Shown: positions 1 through 9,210 of the stretch, piece after piece | Position numbering within the stretch: the first letter of the stretch is position 1 | Layout: the number at the start of each line of letters is the position of its first letter | From: an uncultured Planctomycetales bacterium | GTDB lineage: Bacteria; Planctomycetota; Planctomycetia; Isosphaerales; Isosphaeraceae | Direction of reading: 5' to 3' | Length of the DNA: 64,000 nucleotides | Assembly (NCBI GenBank): GCA_903926465.1 | Contig: CAIYJE010000160.1 | Location: 1-64,000, forward strand | Made by a program: the position numbers and the translations under genes | The notes under the pieces: generated by a model | Database searches by the model: none | What the model was told of the DNA's origin: nothing | The model's input: the letters and a program-made list of their open reading frames with translations, nothing else

Positions 1-40
1 CAGACGTGTGTCATCCCCGATCGGGGATGACACACGTCTG
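1..40. repeat. Perfect 40-bp palindrome
   Basis: The first 40 bases equal their own reverse complement, with a central GATC. As RNA this would be an 18-bp stem closed by a 4-base loop. It sits at the window edge, so the gene it may terminate is not visible. It resembles the long hairpins found after many genes here, so a terminator is the simplest reading. No T-run follows it on the plus strand. Confidence 0.8.
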
Positions 41-583
41 TTGCCGTTCCCGGCCCTCCCTGCGCCAGGGCTGCATGTTTTTGGCCAGGCTTCTCTCCAG
101 CTCAAACTCGAAAATGCCCGGCGAGAGCTCTCGTTCCACGCTGACCTCTGGGGCAAATGCGGGAAATGGCAAATCTGGGCGGTGTCCAGTCCGTGGATAA
201 TCCTCGGAATTGTTGACGTTTCCGTGAAACTGCCGTGGGAATTCAAAATTTCCTGAGATTTTCTTTAACTGAGATTCTATTGAGGGTTAGGTCATGCGCT
301 CATAAGGTTTGAGGGTAGGATTCGTACCGAATGTGATCAAAGTGATAAGCAAACCGAACAGCCGAACGGATTCCCGTGTCGTATATTTGAACGATGCGAG
401 ATCGAGCTTCGTAACGAATAACATCGAGAACATGGACTGCCATGAAGTGGCCCGCCTTTGCGGGGTACGTGGTAAGCAAGCAGAGCTAAGACGCGTTGAG
501 CAAGTCAGACGCATCGACTTGTGGATGATTGATGTCGCCATGAGATTCAAGAACGACGACAACGAAAAGGGTGGAGTTTTCCG
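41..583. other. Intergenic, no supported gene
   Basis: Two overlapping opposite-strand open frames of about 90 codons lie at 287-562 (minus) and 309-593 (plus). Neither resembles a known family or has a convincing start, and the plus-strand frame uses TTG and runs into the kinase start. I treat the stretch as leader or intergenic DNA for the kinase gene downstream. Confidence 0.4.
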
Positions 584-2044
584 GTGGAGCTAACAGCAAA
601 AGCCAAAGTCAGCCGGTATCGGCGGCGTGGCCAGAGCCAAGACCGCTTGGTCAAATCCGGGGCAAATTCCTTGTCCGATTGCTCATTTATGGGAGAATTC
701 AACAAGCCTGTGGAATCTGAGCCGATCGCACTTGCCAGTTCTCGGACCATGGATGAAACCCTGGCGTTCCGGCATGAACTCCCGAAAGTTTCGATTGATA
801 CCGATGCGCCTGATGATTTGATTCATGGTGTGTTGTCCCAGTATCGGATCGTTGAAATGCTTGGGCAGGGCTCGATGGGGCGAGTCTACAAAGGGTTCCA
901 CGTTGGGCTGGGTCGTATTTGCGCGCTCAAGGTTTTGCACCCTGAACTCGTAAAGCAGCAGCCCCGGGTTGTGGAATGGTTTGAGCGAGAGGCCAGGGCT
1001 GTTGCCGGCCTGATCCACCCGAACGTGGTTACCGTTCACAACCTTGGGCAAGAACGGGGCTATCACTTCGTTGAGATGGAGTATGTCCGCGGCGGTCACA
1101 GCCTGCAGTCTAGGGTGGCAAGAGACGGCGCGTTTGACCCGCTGAGCGCGACGTTGCTGCTCAGGCAAATCACTCAGGCGTTGCAGGCTGCTCATTCCGC
1201 AGGCTTGATTCATCGAGACATCAAACCCGCCAACGTGCTTCTGACGCATGATGAGCAGGCAAAGCTGGCCGACTTTGGGCTGGTCCGCCGACTCGACGAT
1301 GTGGATACCACGGCTGGCGGCAATATCGCGGGCACTCCAGCTTTCATGGCCCCAGAGTTGTTTGCTGGTGAGCCGCCAAGCGTGCAGACCGATCTGTACG
1401 CCCTTGGGGTGACATTCTTTTACTTGCTGACGGCGCGTCGTCCATTTGCCGCTGACAAGCTGAACCAGTTAATTTCCCTGCACAAAACGGCTCCGGTGCC
1501 TGATCCCCGGTTGCTCAACTCGGACATTCCAGACGAGCTGGCCGGCTTGCTGATGCGGTTACTGGCCAAAGATCCTGAAATTCGTCCTGCCTCCGCGGAT
1601 GTGCTGATCGCGGAACTGGACGTCATTGTGGGGCATCTGCGAGATACCGAAAGTCTGGTGAGCGAGAGCTTGCAGGGGCTTGATTGCCTGGTGCAACAGG
1701 GGGCAAGGGACCAGTTCCGGGTTATCGTTCCTGTGCCTGGCGACCGACTTCATGAGGTTTACATTGAAGTGGTGGAAGGGCGCAAGCGAGAACGGCTCTT
1801 GGTGGTTTATGCCGTTTGCGCACCGGCCGATCCCAAACATTACGAGTTCGCGCTCCGGCTGAACGCCGAGTTGACGTACGGATCTCTTTCGATCCGCAAG
1901 GTCGCTGAAAAACCAATGTTCGTGATGGCACGTACCTATTCACGAGGACTGGTTACAGCTGCCGATGTTCGGGGGACGGTCCTGGAAATCGCCCGCCGTG
2001 GTGACTGGGTTGAGCAGCAATTGACCAGTACCGACCTCTACTGA
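584..2044 (+). CDS. Ser/Thr protein kinase with extra C-terminal domain
   Basis: Hanks-type protein kinase of 486 residues if the GTG at 584 is used; ATG codons at 689 or 749 are alternatives, since the N-terminal ~80 residues are low in conserved features. The kinase domain spans about residues 87-350. It has the glycine loop GQGSMG (about 94-99), the ATP-binding Lys in CALKVL (116), HRDIKPAN (210-217), DFG (230-232) and APE (256-258), so it should be active. There is no transmembrane segment, unlike many bacterial kinases of this type. Residues about 370-486 form a separate alpha/beta domain that resembles the YbjN/type III chaperone-like fold. A small membrane protein gene follows 101 bases downstream. 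The substrate is unknown. Confidence 0.9.
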   Translation: MELTAKAKVSRYRRRGQSQDRLVKSGANSLSDCSFMGEFNKPVESEPIALASSRTMDETLAFRHELPKVSIDTDAPDDLIHGVLSQYRIVEMLGQGSMGRVYKGFHVGLGRICALKVLHPELVKQQPRVVEWFEREARAVAGLIHPNVVTVHNLGQERGYHFVEMEYVRGGHSLQSRVARDGAFDPLSATLLLRQITQALQAAHSAGLIHRDIKPANVLLTHDEQAKLADFGLVRRLDDVDTTAGGNIAGTPAFMAPELFAGEPPSVQTDLYALGVTFFYLLTARRPFAADKLNQLISLHKTAPVPDPRLLNSDIPDELAGLLMRLLAKDPEIRPASADVLIAELDVIVGHLRDTESLVSESLQGLDCLVQQGARDQFRVIVPVPGDRLHEVYIEVVEGRKRERLLVVYAVCAPADPKHYEFALRLNAELTYGSLSIRKVAEKPMFVMARTYSRGLVTAADVRGTVLEIARRGDWVEQQLTSTDLY

Positions 2045-2145
2045 GATGACACCGCTCGGCATCTGTCTTAGCATGGGTGGGTCTGATGGCCAAGTAGGGG
2101 GCCATCCCTTGCTTAAAGATTTCCTTGATCACGACCGGTGCGGCA

Positions 2146-2610
2146 ATGGCGGGCTCAACACTAACTGGGTCGCTTGGGCTGGGCCTGATCGGCCTTGCGT
2201 TTGTCTCGGTCTACTTCATTTACCGCGAGCGTTCCTCGCGTGATGAGCTTTCAGACCTTGATGAACGTTACTACCGGGCGCGAGATGTACGCCGAACCAT
2301 CTGTTCGGCTCTGATGATGGTCATCGGTGGATTGATGGTGTTTGGATCCCAGATCAACGTCCAGGCGGGTCGGTCTCAGGTCAGGCTCTGGACCCTGACC
2401 TGGCTGGCCGTACTGGGGTTACTGGCTGGACTGCTTTTGCTAGCCGGCCTGGACTGGGCTGCGAACCATCGATTTGCACGCAGAAATCGTCGCGAGTTAT
2501 TACTGGAACAACGCAAGTTGCTCGCAGATCTTGCCAGGGAACGGAAGCGGGAAAGTACCGGGCAGAATAGCCGGAAAAGCCCCCGCTTCCATGATCCGTC
2601 TCTGAACTGA
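2146..2610 (+). CDS. Small membrane protein, unknown function
   Basis: A 154-residue protein from ATG 2146; a TTG at 2125 would add seven residues. Three hydrophobic segments are visible: near the N-terminus (about 5-23), in the middle (about 55-70) and at about 90-110. A strongly basic, Arg-rich C-terminal tail (LLLEQRKLLADLARERKRE) is probably cytoplasmic and helical. It lies just downstream of the kinase on the same strand, so it may be co-transcribed and could be a membrane partner, but nothing in the sequence proves this. No family was recognised. Confidence 0.6.
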   Translation: MAGSTLTGSLGLGLIGLAFVSVYFIYRERSSRDELSDLDERYYRARDVRRTICSALMMVIGGLMVFGSQINVQAGRSQVRLWTLTWLAVLGLLAGLLLLAGLDWAANHRFARRNRRELLLEQRKLLADLARERKRESTGQNSRKSPRFHDPSLN

Positions 2611-2669
2611 TCCCTCTCGCAAAATCCATTGGCAACGTTAAGCGATCCATCCCGTCCAGGGTTCGCTCA

Positions 2670-2703
2670 GATCCTGAGAGTCGAGATCTTAACTCCCAGG
2701 ATC
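2670..2703. terminator. Hairpin between convergent genes
   Basis: Outer 7-bp arms (GATCCTG/CAGGATC) and inner 4-bp arms (GAGT/ACTC) are separated by a single mismatch and close a 10-base loop. It lies between the end of the plus-strand membrane protein gene and the end of the minus-strand CAP gene, so it could terminate both. There is no T-run. Confidence 0.5.
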
Positions 2704-2750
2704 ATGGCTCTGTCTGTCTAGAGTGCAGGCTTTAGGCCCACGCTCAACGC

Positions 2751-3725
2751 TCAGGCCGGTTGTCCGAATTCCATGGACACGTAGACCTGGCCGTATTGAT
2801 TGGAAACCGCTCCAATTCCAAACTCGGTAAAAGAACCGAAAAGCATGTTGCTACGGTGTTCGGGTGAGTTCATCCAGGCTGTCACAACGCTTGCGGGGTC
2901 TCGCAGGTTGAAGGCTAGATTCTCGCCTAGCCAGTGGAACGAATAGCCAACCGCATCGGCCCGATTTTGCATGGTCGGGTAATTGGTACCGGTCATGTCA
3001 TGGCTGACAACCTTGGTCTGAAACATCTGATCGGATGCCAGTTGGGCCAGCGCTGTCAATTTGGGATTGATGGTCAGGGGACTCAACCCGGCCGCCACCC
3101 GCTGCTGGTTCGTGAGATTGGCGATGGCCGCAGCCCAGGAACTCACATCCACCTTGAGGATCGGGTCTGGCAGAACGGAGTATCCACCAGTCGGCTGAGT
3201 TGATGTCGGAGTGGAGGTCACCGGCGTGGGGGTTGGTGTCGGCGTGGGGGTTGGTGTGATTGGCTGAGACGCAGGTGTGGTCACCCACTTGCCGTTGATC
3301 AAGTTCCGCCCTGTGCCTGCGTGGATCTGGTCCTGTCCACCTCGGCCAAAAATCACACTGTTGCCCGATCCCAGTGAGATGGTGTCTGACCCCGGTGTCC
3401 CGAGGATGACCTGGTTACCGTTACCAGCGACAATTTCCGTCTTCAGGCCCGGCTTGCGAACATTGACGTCGATGTAGTCATTTCCGCCATCGCCCAAAAC
3501 GCTGATCGACTGGACCTGACTCAGGGGGAACCGACCGATCCCCTGAACTTGAATGAAGGCGCCGACTGATTTTCGGCTGACCACGTTCAGCACGATCCGG
3601 TCATTACCGTTCGTACCGTCGATGACAAGCTGTCCATTCTGAAGCAAGGCGGTAAGGCCAGACGCCGATGGCAGAGCGCGAGCGTCCAGACTTTCGACGA
3701 CCGGACGAAGGGGCTGTTTTGACAT
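2751..3725 (-). CDS. Secreted CAP (SCP/PR1)-domain protein with calcium-binding-like repeats
   Basis: A 324-residue protein in three parts. Residues 1-20 carry the planctomycete-type motif VESLDARALPS in place of an ordinary signal peptide. Residues about 25-150 are beta-rich with glycine-aspartate repeats (GNDRI, GNDYI, GSDTI, GQDQI) like degenerate RTX/hemolysin-type calcium-binding repeats. A TPTPTPTP linker (about 158-175) leads to a CAP domain (about 190-324), recognised by HDM, GENLA, WMNSPEHRSNM and FGIGA. The CAP domain has the two His and the Glu expected for the family cavity. It is probably exported and stands alone. CAP proteins have varied roles in bacteria, so no specific activity can be assigned. 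Confidence 0.85.
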   Translation of the reverse strand: MSKQPLRPVVESLDARALPSASGLTALLQNGQLVIDGTNGNDRIVLNVVSRKSVGAFIQVQGIGRFPLSQVQSISVLGDGGNDYIDVNVRKPGLKTEIVAGNGNQVILGTPGSDTISLGSGNSVIFGRGGQDQIHAGTGRNLINGKWVTTPASQPITPTPTPTPTPTPVTSTPTSTQPTGGYSVLPDPILKVDVSSWAAAIANLTNQQRVAAGLSPLTINPKLTALAQLASDQMFQTKVVSHDMTGTNYPTMQNRADAVGYSFHWLGENLAFNLRDPASVVTAWMNSPEHRSNMLFGSFTEFGIGAVSNQYGQVYVSMEFGQPA

Positions 3726-4203
3726 GCGGGGTGCGAACCAATCAGTGGTGTGGATTCGGAATGAGCCCGTTCGATCGAGGCGATGCCCGACTTTTCGGAG
3801 ATTCCCTCAAGAAGTGTGTAGCTCACGACCGATGAAACTGGAGACGGAGTCATCCGTTCCAGAACCACGCGGTGGCGACACCAACTTGAATCCTTTCCAA
3901 GCCCGGACTGCGAACTTGTATCGCCTGGTCTGAGCTTGCTGAGTGCGTCCGTACCGATTCATCTCGGGGATCTAAATAGTCCAACCGAGCCGACTAGGAA
4001 AGAAAATCTCAACTTGAGTAAAAAACCACGGAATATGGCCGATTATGCCGGTTATAACGGGGCCTCTTTAGCCGTTGCTTGACCCTGGGCGTTCAGCCAC
4101 AATAGGATGCAGTTCTCGGATGCTGAGAAATGGCGAATTCTCCATAATGCCAGGACGCCATTCCCAAGGCGTTCTTGCCAGAGTCAATGAAAAGGCCTGA
4201 TAC
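3726..4203. other. Intergenic region between divergent genes
   Basis: This 478-base stretch separates the CAP gene and the thiazole synthase gene and must hold both promoters. I looked for a TPP riboswitch before the thiamine gene and did not find the conserved CTGAGA and ACCTGATC blocks in order. No other RNA or gene is supported. Confidence 0.4.
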
Positions 4204-5256
4204 GTGACGATTCTGTTGAATGGCCGACCGCATCAGTTGACAGCGATCGGAACCGTTGCCGACCTGATCAAACAACTCAACCTTCGCCCCGAACATGTGG
4301 CCGTTGAGCGCAACCGAGAGCTTGTTCCCAGAGCAAGACACGAGGATACGCCCGTGGTCGAAGGTGACGAGCTGGAAGTGGTAACGCTAGTGGGCGGCGG
4401 ATCCGGAGCGACCGAATCTGCAAGGCCGGAACCCCCTGCTCTCCGGATTGGCAGTCACGAGTTCAGGAGCCGGCTTCTGGTTGGTACCGGCAAATATTCC
4501 ACGCTCGAACAGATGAAAGACTGCCTTGATGCGAGCGGTTGCGAAGTGGTCACGGTCGCGGTAAGACGCGAACGCCTGTTCGATAAGCAGGGCCGGAGCT
4601 TGCTCGATTATCTTGACCTGGCTCGGTACACCATCTTGCCGAACACGGCCGGCTGCTTCTCTGCGGAAGATGCGCTCAGACATGCGCGGCTTGGACGAGA
4701 GTTGCTTTCCAACATGGGCAATGCGGGAGCCGACTGGGTCAAGCTTGAGGTGCTGGCCGATACCAGAACCCTGCTGCCAGACCCGGTAGCGACCCTGGAA
4801 GCCACCAAAGTTCTTGTGGCCGAAGGATTTCAGGTTCTTTGCTACACCAGTGACGACCCCATCATGGCCAGACGCTTGAAAGAAGCCGGCGCAGCCAGCG
4901 TAATGCCCGCAGGAAGCCCCATTGGCAGTGGCCAAGGTGTGCTTAACCCCAACGCCATCAGGATCATTCTTGAAGACCTCAAGCGCGATGATCCCAACTA
5001 CCCGGTCATCATTGACGCCGGCGTGGGTACCGCCAGTGATGTTTGCCAGGCTATGGAACTGGGCTGCGACGGCGTGCTGCTGAACACCGGAATTGCCAGT
5101 GCCACCGATCCTCTGCGCATGGCTCATGCCATGCGGTTGGCATGCGAGGCTGGCTACCTGGCAGGCGGTGCCGGCCGAATTCCCAAGAAGCTTTACGCCA
5201 CGGCGTCCAGTCCCACCGAGGGTTTAGTGGGCGAAGGAACAAAACCTCGGTCCTGA
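4204..5256 (+). CDS. thiG: ThiS-ThiG fusion: sulfur carrier and thiazole synthase
   Basis: A 350-residue fusion beginning at GTG 4204. Residues 1-66 are ThiS, the ubiquitin-like sulfur carrier, ending in a Gly-Gly-Gly at 64-66. Residues about 79-350 are ThiG, the TIM-barrel enzyme that joins deoxyxylulose phosphate, the glycine-derived imine and sulfur from ThiS thiocarboxylate to form the thiazole of thiamine. The Schiff-base lysine is in DWVKLEVL (K180), and the phosphate-binding GSPIGSG and GVGTASD motifs are present. ThiS normally works through a free C-terminal glycine, which is blocked here unless the linker ([13 protein letters not shown]) is cut. Fused forms are known in other bacteria. 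No other thiamine gene is nearby. Confidence 0.93.
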   Translation: MTILLNGRPHQLTAIGTVADLIKQLNLRPEHVAVERNRELVPRARHEDTPVVEGDELEVVTLVGGGSGATESARPEPPALRIGSHEFRSRLLVGTGKYSTLEQMKDCLDASGCEVVTVAVRRERLFDKQGRSLLDYLDLARYTILPNTAGCFSAEDALRHARLGRELLSNMGNAGADWVKLEVLADTRTLLPDPVATLEATKVLVAEGFQVLCYTSDDPIMARRLKEAGAASVMPAGSPIGSGQGVLNPNAIRIILEDLKRDDPNYPVIIDAGVGTASDVCQAMELGCDGVLLNTGIASATDPLRMAHAMRLACEAGYLAGGAGRIPKKLYATASSPTEGLVGEGTKPRS

Positions 5257-5317
5257 TCTCGGCGTTACTGGTATCCTGATACGAACGCTGCACACTCCCC
5301 CGCTTGCACGCCTTGGT

Positions 5318-5372
5318 CCGGGTGAACCCGGCCAGGCGCGCTGGGTGGGCAACACACGGAAAGCCCAGCGCG
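5318..5372 (+). terminator. Two hairpins after thiSG
   Basis: Two adjacent dyads lie between the fusion gene and the helicase gene. The first (5318-5331) is CCGGGT-GA-ACCCGG. The second has perfect 9-bp arms CGCGCTGGG (5337-5345) and CCCAGCGCG (5364-5372). They probably separate the two transcripts. No T-run follows. Confidence 0.45.
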
Positions 5373-5509
5373 AGCCACGCGCGGTGGCGGCCAGGTTTTT
5401 CATCGCTGAAGCGTTGCCCGGAGAAAGCCGATCGTGTGGTGGTCCGCCGCCTCAGGCGATCCGAATCTGGCGTGAATCGACCACTTTGACCTGGAGTCCT
5501 GAATCAGTC

Positions 5510-7516
5510 ATGTCGGCACTCGACCCCAACGCAATCCTTGGTCCCGATGGTGCGGTTTCACGCCGATTGCGCGGGTACGAGCCAAGAGATGAACAGCTCA
5601 GGATGTCCAACGCGGTCTCCGATGCCATCACCAGCAAGTCTCACCTGATGGTGGAGGCGGGGACCGGAGTTGGTAAAAGCTTTGCCTATCTGGTGCCTGC
5701 GATTTTGGCGGCGGCCGAACATGGGCTCAAGGTGGTCATCTCCACCCATACCATCAGCCTGCAGGAACAGCTTCTGAACAAGGATATCCCGTTCCTGAGA
5801 GCAGTACTTCCGTTCGAATTCACGGCCGTGCTTGTGAAGGGGCGTGGGAACTACATGAGCCTGAGGCGGCTCGATGCCGCTTACAAGCGTGCCGGGGCGA
5901 CCTTCTTTGAAGATCAAGAACACGAAGAACTGGATCAGTTGAGGGGCTGGGCCACCGAGACCACCGACGGCTCCCTGTCCGACCTTGATTTTCGCCCCAA
6001 GCGATCGGTCTGGGAACAGGTTGGCAGTGACCATGGCAACTGCCTGGGCCGGAAGTGCCCGACTCATCGAGATTGCTTTTATTTCAAGGCAAGACGGCGT
6101 GCGACCACGGCCAACCTGCTGATTGTGAATCACGCCCTGTACATGACCGATCTGGCCGTGAGAGAAAGTGGTGCGTCTGTACTGCCAGACCACGACGTTG
6201 CCATCTTTGATGAGGCGCACACTCTGGAAGAGGTGGCCGGCGAGCATCTGGGCCTGCGGGTTTCCAGCGTTGGCGTGGATCTGACATTGGCCAGACTTTT
6301 CAACGAACGGACCAACAAGGGCTTGCTCGCGTTTTTTCAGATGCAAGCGTCCATTGATCAGGCAAGGCGTACCCGGGTGGCTGCCCGCACCTTCTTTGAC
6401 GACCTTACCGAGTGGCAAGCTCGATCTGGCGCTTCCAACGGCCGATTGCGTAAGGCGGTGCCGGTTGCCGATCCGCTCAGTGAAGAACTGCACAAGCTCG
6501 CAACCCGGATCAAGTCAGAATCTGAACAGATTGAGAGCGAGGAGGAACGGATCGAACTGATCTCAGCCAGCGACCGCTGCGAATCGCTTGCGAACTCGCT
6601 CACTCGCTGGAAGGAGCAAGATCAGTCCGACGACAGTGTTTACTGGATTGATGTCGAATCCTCTCCCAAGCGAGTGCAACTGGCCGCCGCCCCACTTGAA
6701 GTTGGCCCATCGCTTCGAAAAATGCTTTTCGAGCGAGTGCCGACCTGTGTGCTGACCTCCGCCACACTGTGCACGAGCGTGGGGGCGGAAGGGAGCGCAG
6801 CGGCGAGCCGCGGCTTCACCTATCAGAAATCCAGGCTCGGGCTGACCAAATGCGAGACCCTGCAACTGGGCAGCCCCTACGATTATCAGAGCCAGGTCAC
6901 TCTACACATTCCGAGGAATCAGCCCGACCCAACCCAGGAACCCGAGCGATTCGCCAGAAGTACAACCGAGGCGATCCGCCACTTCCTGGGCGTGACGCAC
7001 GGCAAAGCCTTTGTCCTGTTCACCTCTTACCGACTGATGCAAGACACCGCGCGTGATCTTGGGCCCTGGCTTGCCGAGCGCAATATCGCCATGTTCGTGC
7101 AGGGTGGCAGCCTGAACCGCAGCAAGATGCTTGAGGCGTTCAAGGCCGACATTGATAGCGTGATCTTTGGCGTCGATAGTTTCTGGCAAGGGGTGGATGT
7201 GCCTGGCGAATCCCTTTCCAACGTAATCATCACCCGCTTGCCCTTCAGTGTTCCGGACCGACCGCTGGTTGAAGCCAGGATGGAAGCGATCAAACAGCGG
7301 GGCGGGAACCCATTCGCCGAATTCCAGGTGCCCGAGGCAATCCTCAAGCTCAAGCAAGGATTCGGGCGCCTGATCCGTTCTCGGTCCGACAAGGGAATTG
7401 TGGTGATTCTTGACCCCCGAGTTCTGACCAAGCCCTACGGCAAGCAGTTCCTGGCCGCCCTGCCCGACTGCCCACGAGTTCTTGACCCGATTCAGCCTAA
7501 GCCTGCTCGCGACTGA
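5510..7516 (+). CDS. dinG: DinG/XPD-family DNA helicase
   Basis: Superfamily 2 helicase of the DinG/YoaA (XPD-like) family, which unwinds DNA 5'-3' in repair. I place the start at ATG 5510 (668 residues), where the family homology begins; the frame stays open upstream to 5345 but that part looks non-coding. Visible are Walker A EAGTGVGKS (about 49-57), the DEAH box IFDEAH (about 232-237) and motif VI QGFGRLIRS near the C-terminus. Three cysteines of the Fe-S domain are at about 178, 183 and 189. The first ligand, usually in GRxNYxC, is replaced: the sequence reads GRGNYMSLRR. The cluster may therefore be incomplete or use another ligand. Confidence 0.9.
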   Translation: MSALDPNAILGPDGAVSRRLRGYEPRDEQLRMSNAVSDAITSKSHLMVEAGTGVGKSFAYLVPAILAAAEHGLKVVISTHTISLQEQLLNKDIPFLRAVLPFEFTAVLVKGRGNYMSLRRLDAAYKRAGATFFEDQEHEELDQLRGWATETTDGSLSDLDFRPKRSVWEQVGSDHGNCLGRKCPTHRDCFYFKARRRATTANLLIVNHALYMTDLAVRESGASVLPDHDVAIFDEAHTLEEVAGEHLGLRVSSVGVDLTLARLFNERTNKGLLAFFQMQASIDQARRTRVAARTFFDDLTEWQARSGASNGRLRKAVPVADPLSEELHKLATRIKSESEQIESEEERIELISASDRCESLANSLTRWKEQDQSDDSVYWIDVESSPKRVQLAAAPLEVGPSLRKMLFERVPTCVLTSATLCTSVGAEGSAAASRGFTYQKSRLGLTKCETLQLGSPYDYQSQVTLHIPRNQPDPTQEPERFARSTTEAIRHFLGVTHGKAFVLFTSYRLMQDTARDLGPWLAERNIAMFVQGGSLNRSKMLEAFKADIDSVIFGVDSFWQGVDVPGESLSNVIITRLPFSVPDRPLVEARMEAIKQRGGNPFAEFQVPEAILKLKQGFGRLIRSRSDKGIVVILDPRVLTKPYGKQFLAALPDCPRVLDPIQPKPARD

Positions 7517-7578
7517 TCGTTTTTTGGGTGGGGGATCGCAAGCGGCATTGGCTTCGCTGGGCTGTTCAGGGTTTCTCG

Positions 7579-8190
7579 ATGGCTCAGAAGGGGAATCTCG
7601 AAACGAAGGGGATTCTGCCGGTGAGCGATTCAGGACAAGCTTCGATGCGCCGATTGGATCATTCCCAGGCTGACGACGGGCTCGATACCGCCTTGAGCAC
7701 GCCCGACCAACTTGTGCGAATTGCCAAAGATTCCAGCCGCGACGCGACGGAGCGATGCGAGGCGATTCAGGGGCTGATTCGCCAACTGAAGACCGAGCAC
7801 CGGTTGACGGCCTTGCTGCTGCCACTGCTGGACGACGCGGTGGGTTCGGTTTGTAAGGCGGCTATCCGAGGAATTCCTGTTTTTGATGCACGTGGAGCCA
7901 TCGAATTATGGGAACGACTGCTTGACCCTGGCTATCGCCACCGGGGGGTGGTGGTCCAGGAACTGGCCAGACGCAAGGACGATCGGCTTTTGCCTTATCT
8001 GGTTGGCTGGCTTCGGGGGAGCGATTATGCCCAGGCAGAGTGGGCGCTGGATGGTTTGAAATGGCTTTGCCGTCCAGATTCCGAGGTCGAACTGCTCAAT
8101 CCTATTCTTGAGTCTCGACCGCCCGATGAAATCTCGCTCCAGATCGCGATTCGGATTGATCAACTGGAAGCTCTGCTCGACCAAGATTGA
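7579..8190 (+). CDS. HEAT-like repeat protein, unknown function
   Basis: A 203-residue protein from ATG 7579; a GTG at 7528 would add 17 residues. After a polar N-terminus (~50 residues) it consists of paired amphipathic helices of the HEAT/PBS type, for example LLLPLLDDAVGSVCKAAIRG and VVVQELARRKDDRLLPYLVGWL, and then a helix pair with EWALDGLKWL. No catalytic motif or signal peptide is present, so it is probably a cytoplasmic binding or scaffold protein. It starts 63 bases after the helicase gene and may share its transcript. A GC-rich hairpin follows the stop. Confidence 0.7.
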   Translation: MAQKGNLETKGILPVSDSGQASMRRLDHSQADDGLDTALSTPDQLVRIAKDSSRDATERCEAIQGLIRQLKTEHRLTALLLPLLDDAVGSVCKAAIRGIPVFDARGAIELWERLLDPGYRHRGVVVQELARRKDDRLLPYLVGWLRGSDYAQAEWALDGLKWLCRPDSEVELLNPILESRPPDEISLQIAIRIDQLEALLDQD

Positions 8191-8191
8191 G

Positions 8192-8214
8192 GCCCGGCCG
8201 GCCCTTGGCCGGGC
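8192..8214 (+). terminator. GC-rich hairpin after HEAT-like gene
   Basis: Perfect 8-bp arms GCCCGGCC and GGCCGGGC flank a 7-base loop directly after the stop codon. A short T-rich stretch (CTTTTG) follows about 10 bases later. A good terminator candidate. Confidence 0.65.
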
Positions 8215-8362
8215 TGACCGAGCTTTTGTGAGGAAATTGCCCTTCAGAAGCATGATGCACGTTCTTGAGGTGCGCTCACTGGCGAGAACCGAGAACTCCA
8301 GACTACAATGTGAGTTTATGGCTTGATTCTTGTCTTGGACCAGCCCGAGCCCGCTTACCCGC

Positions 8363-9178
8363 ATGCTTGCAAAACGTATCATTCCGTGCCTTGACGTCAA
8401 AGCCGGCCGAGTGGTCAAGGGTACCAATTTCCTTGAACTCAGGGACGCCGGAGATCCGGTTGAAATCGCTGCGCGTTATGACCGCGAGGGAGCCGACGAG
8501 ATCGTTTTCCTTGATATCACCGCCAGCCATGAAGGGCGTGGAATCTTTCTGGATGTGGTCCGCAGAACGGCCGAGGTCTGCTTCATGCCACTGACCGTTG
8601 GGGGCGGCATTCGTGAACTCGACGATATTCGGGCACTCCTGAATGCCGGCGCCGACAAGGTTTCCATCAATTCCTCGGCAGTCAAAGATCCAGACCTCGT
8701 CAAGCGGGCGGCTCGCCGCTTTGGCCGACAATGCATTGTGGTGAACATTGATCCCAAACGGGTCCAGCGCGATGGGCAAGAAGTTTGGGAAGTGCATATC
8801 CACGGTGGTCGTCTTTCCACTGGTCTTGAGGCCGTTGCCTGGGCCCAACGCGTCGAAGAGTTGGGTGCCGGTGAGATTGTTCTGACGAGCATGGATGCGG
8901 ACGGCACCAAGGCGGGTTACGATTTGCCCATGACCAGGGCGATTACCAACGCGGTCAACGTGCCGGTTGTGGCTTCAGGTGGAGCCGGTTGTCCCGAACA
9001 TTTGCGAGAAGTGCTGATGGACGCCGGTGCCTCTGCCGCACTGGCGGCCAGTATTTTCCATTACGGCGAATACCCCATCGCCGAAACCAAGACCTACCTT
9101 GCCGAACACGGCGTTCCCGTTCGCATGCCCTTGCTGACTCATGTTCCCACCCTGTCCAGGCCGACTGGTTCAGCCTGA
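8363..9178 (+). CDS. hisF: Imidazole glycerol phosphate synthase cyclase subunit
   Basis: HisF closes the imidazole ring in histidine synthesis, using ammonia supplied by HisH, and releases AICAR. From ATG 8363 the protein has 271 residues, near the family norm of about 255, and starts with the typical [20 protein letters not shown]; Asp11 is the expected catalytic residue. Both half-barrel phosphate sites are visible (GGGIRELDD and [10 protein letters not shown]). The second catalytic Asp lies in VVNIDPKR, where many homologues read AIDA. No hisH or other his gene is adjacent, so the pathway genes are dispersed. pilT begins 32 bases downstream. Confidence 0.95.
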   Translation: MLAKRIIPCLDVKAGRVVKGTNFLELRDAGDPVEIAARYDREGADEIVFLDITASHEGRGIFLDVVRRTAEVCFMPLTVGGGIRELDDIRALLNAGADKVSINSSAVKDPDLVKRAARRFGRQCIVVNIDPKRVQRDGQEVWEVHIHGGRLSTGLEAVAWAQRVEELGAGEIVLTSMDADGTKAGYDLPMTRAITNAVNVPVVASGGAGCPEHLREVLMDAGASAALAASIFHYGEYPIAETKTYLAEHGVPVRMPLLTHVPTLSRPTGSA

Positions 9179-9210
9179 CCTTTCTCCTTGGTAACTGGAT
9201 TGACCGCCCC

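Noticed and set aside
287-593. Overlapping open frames on both strands before the kinase
   Set aside because: No family match, no good start and no ribosome-binding site; they are probably chance frames in leader DNA.
3920-4203. TPP riboswitch upstream of the thiSG fusion
   Set aside because: The CTGAGA and ACCTGATC core elements do not occur in the right order or spacing.
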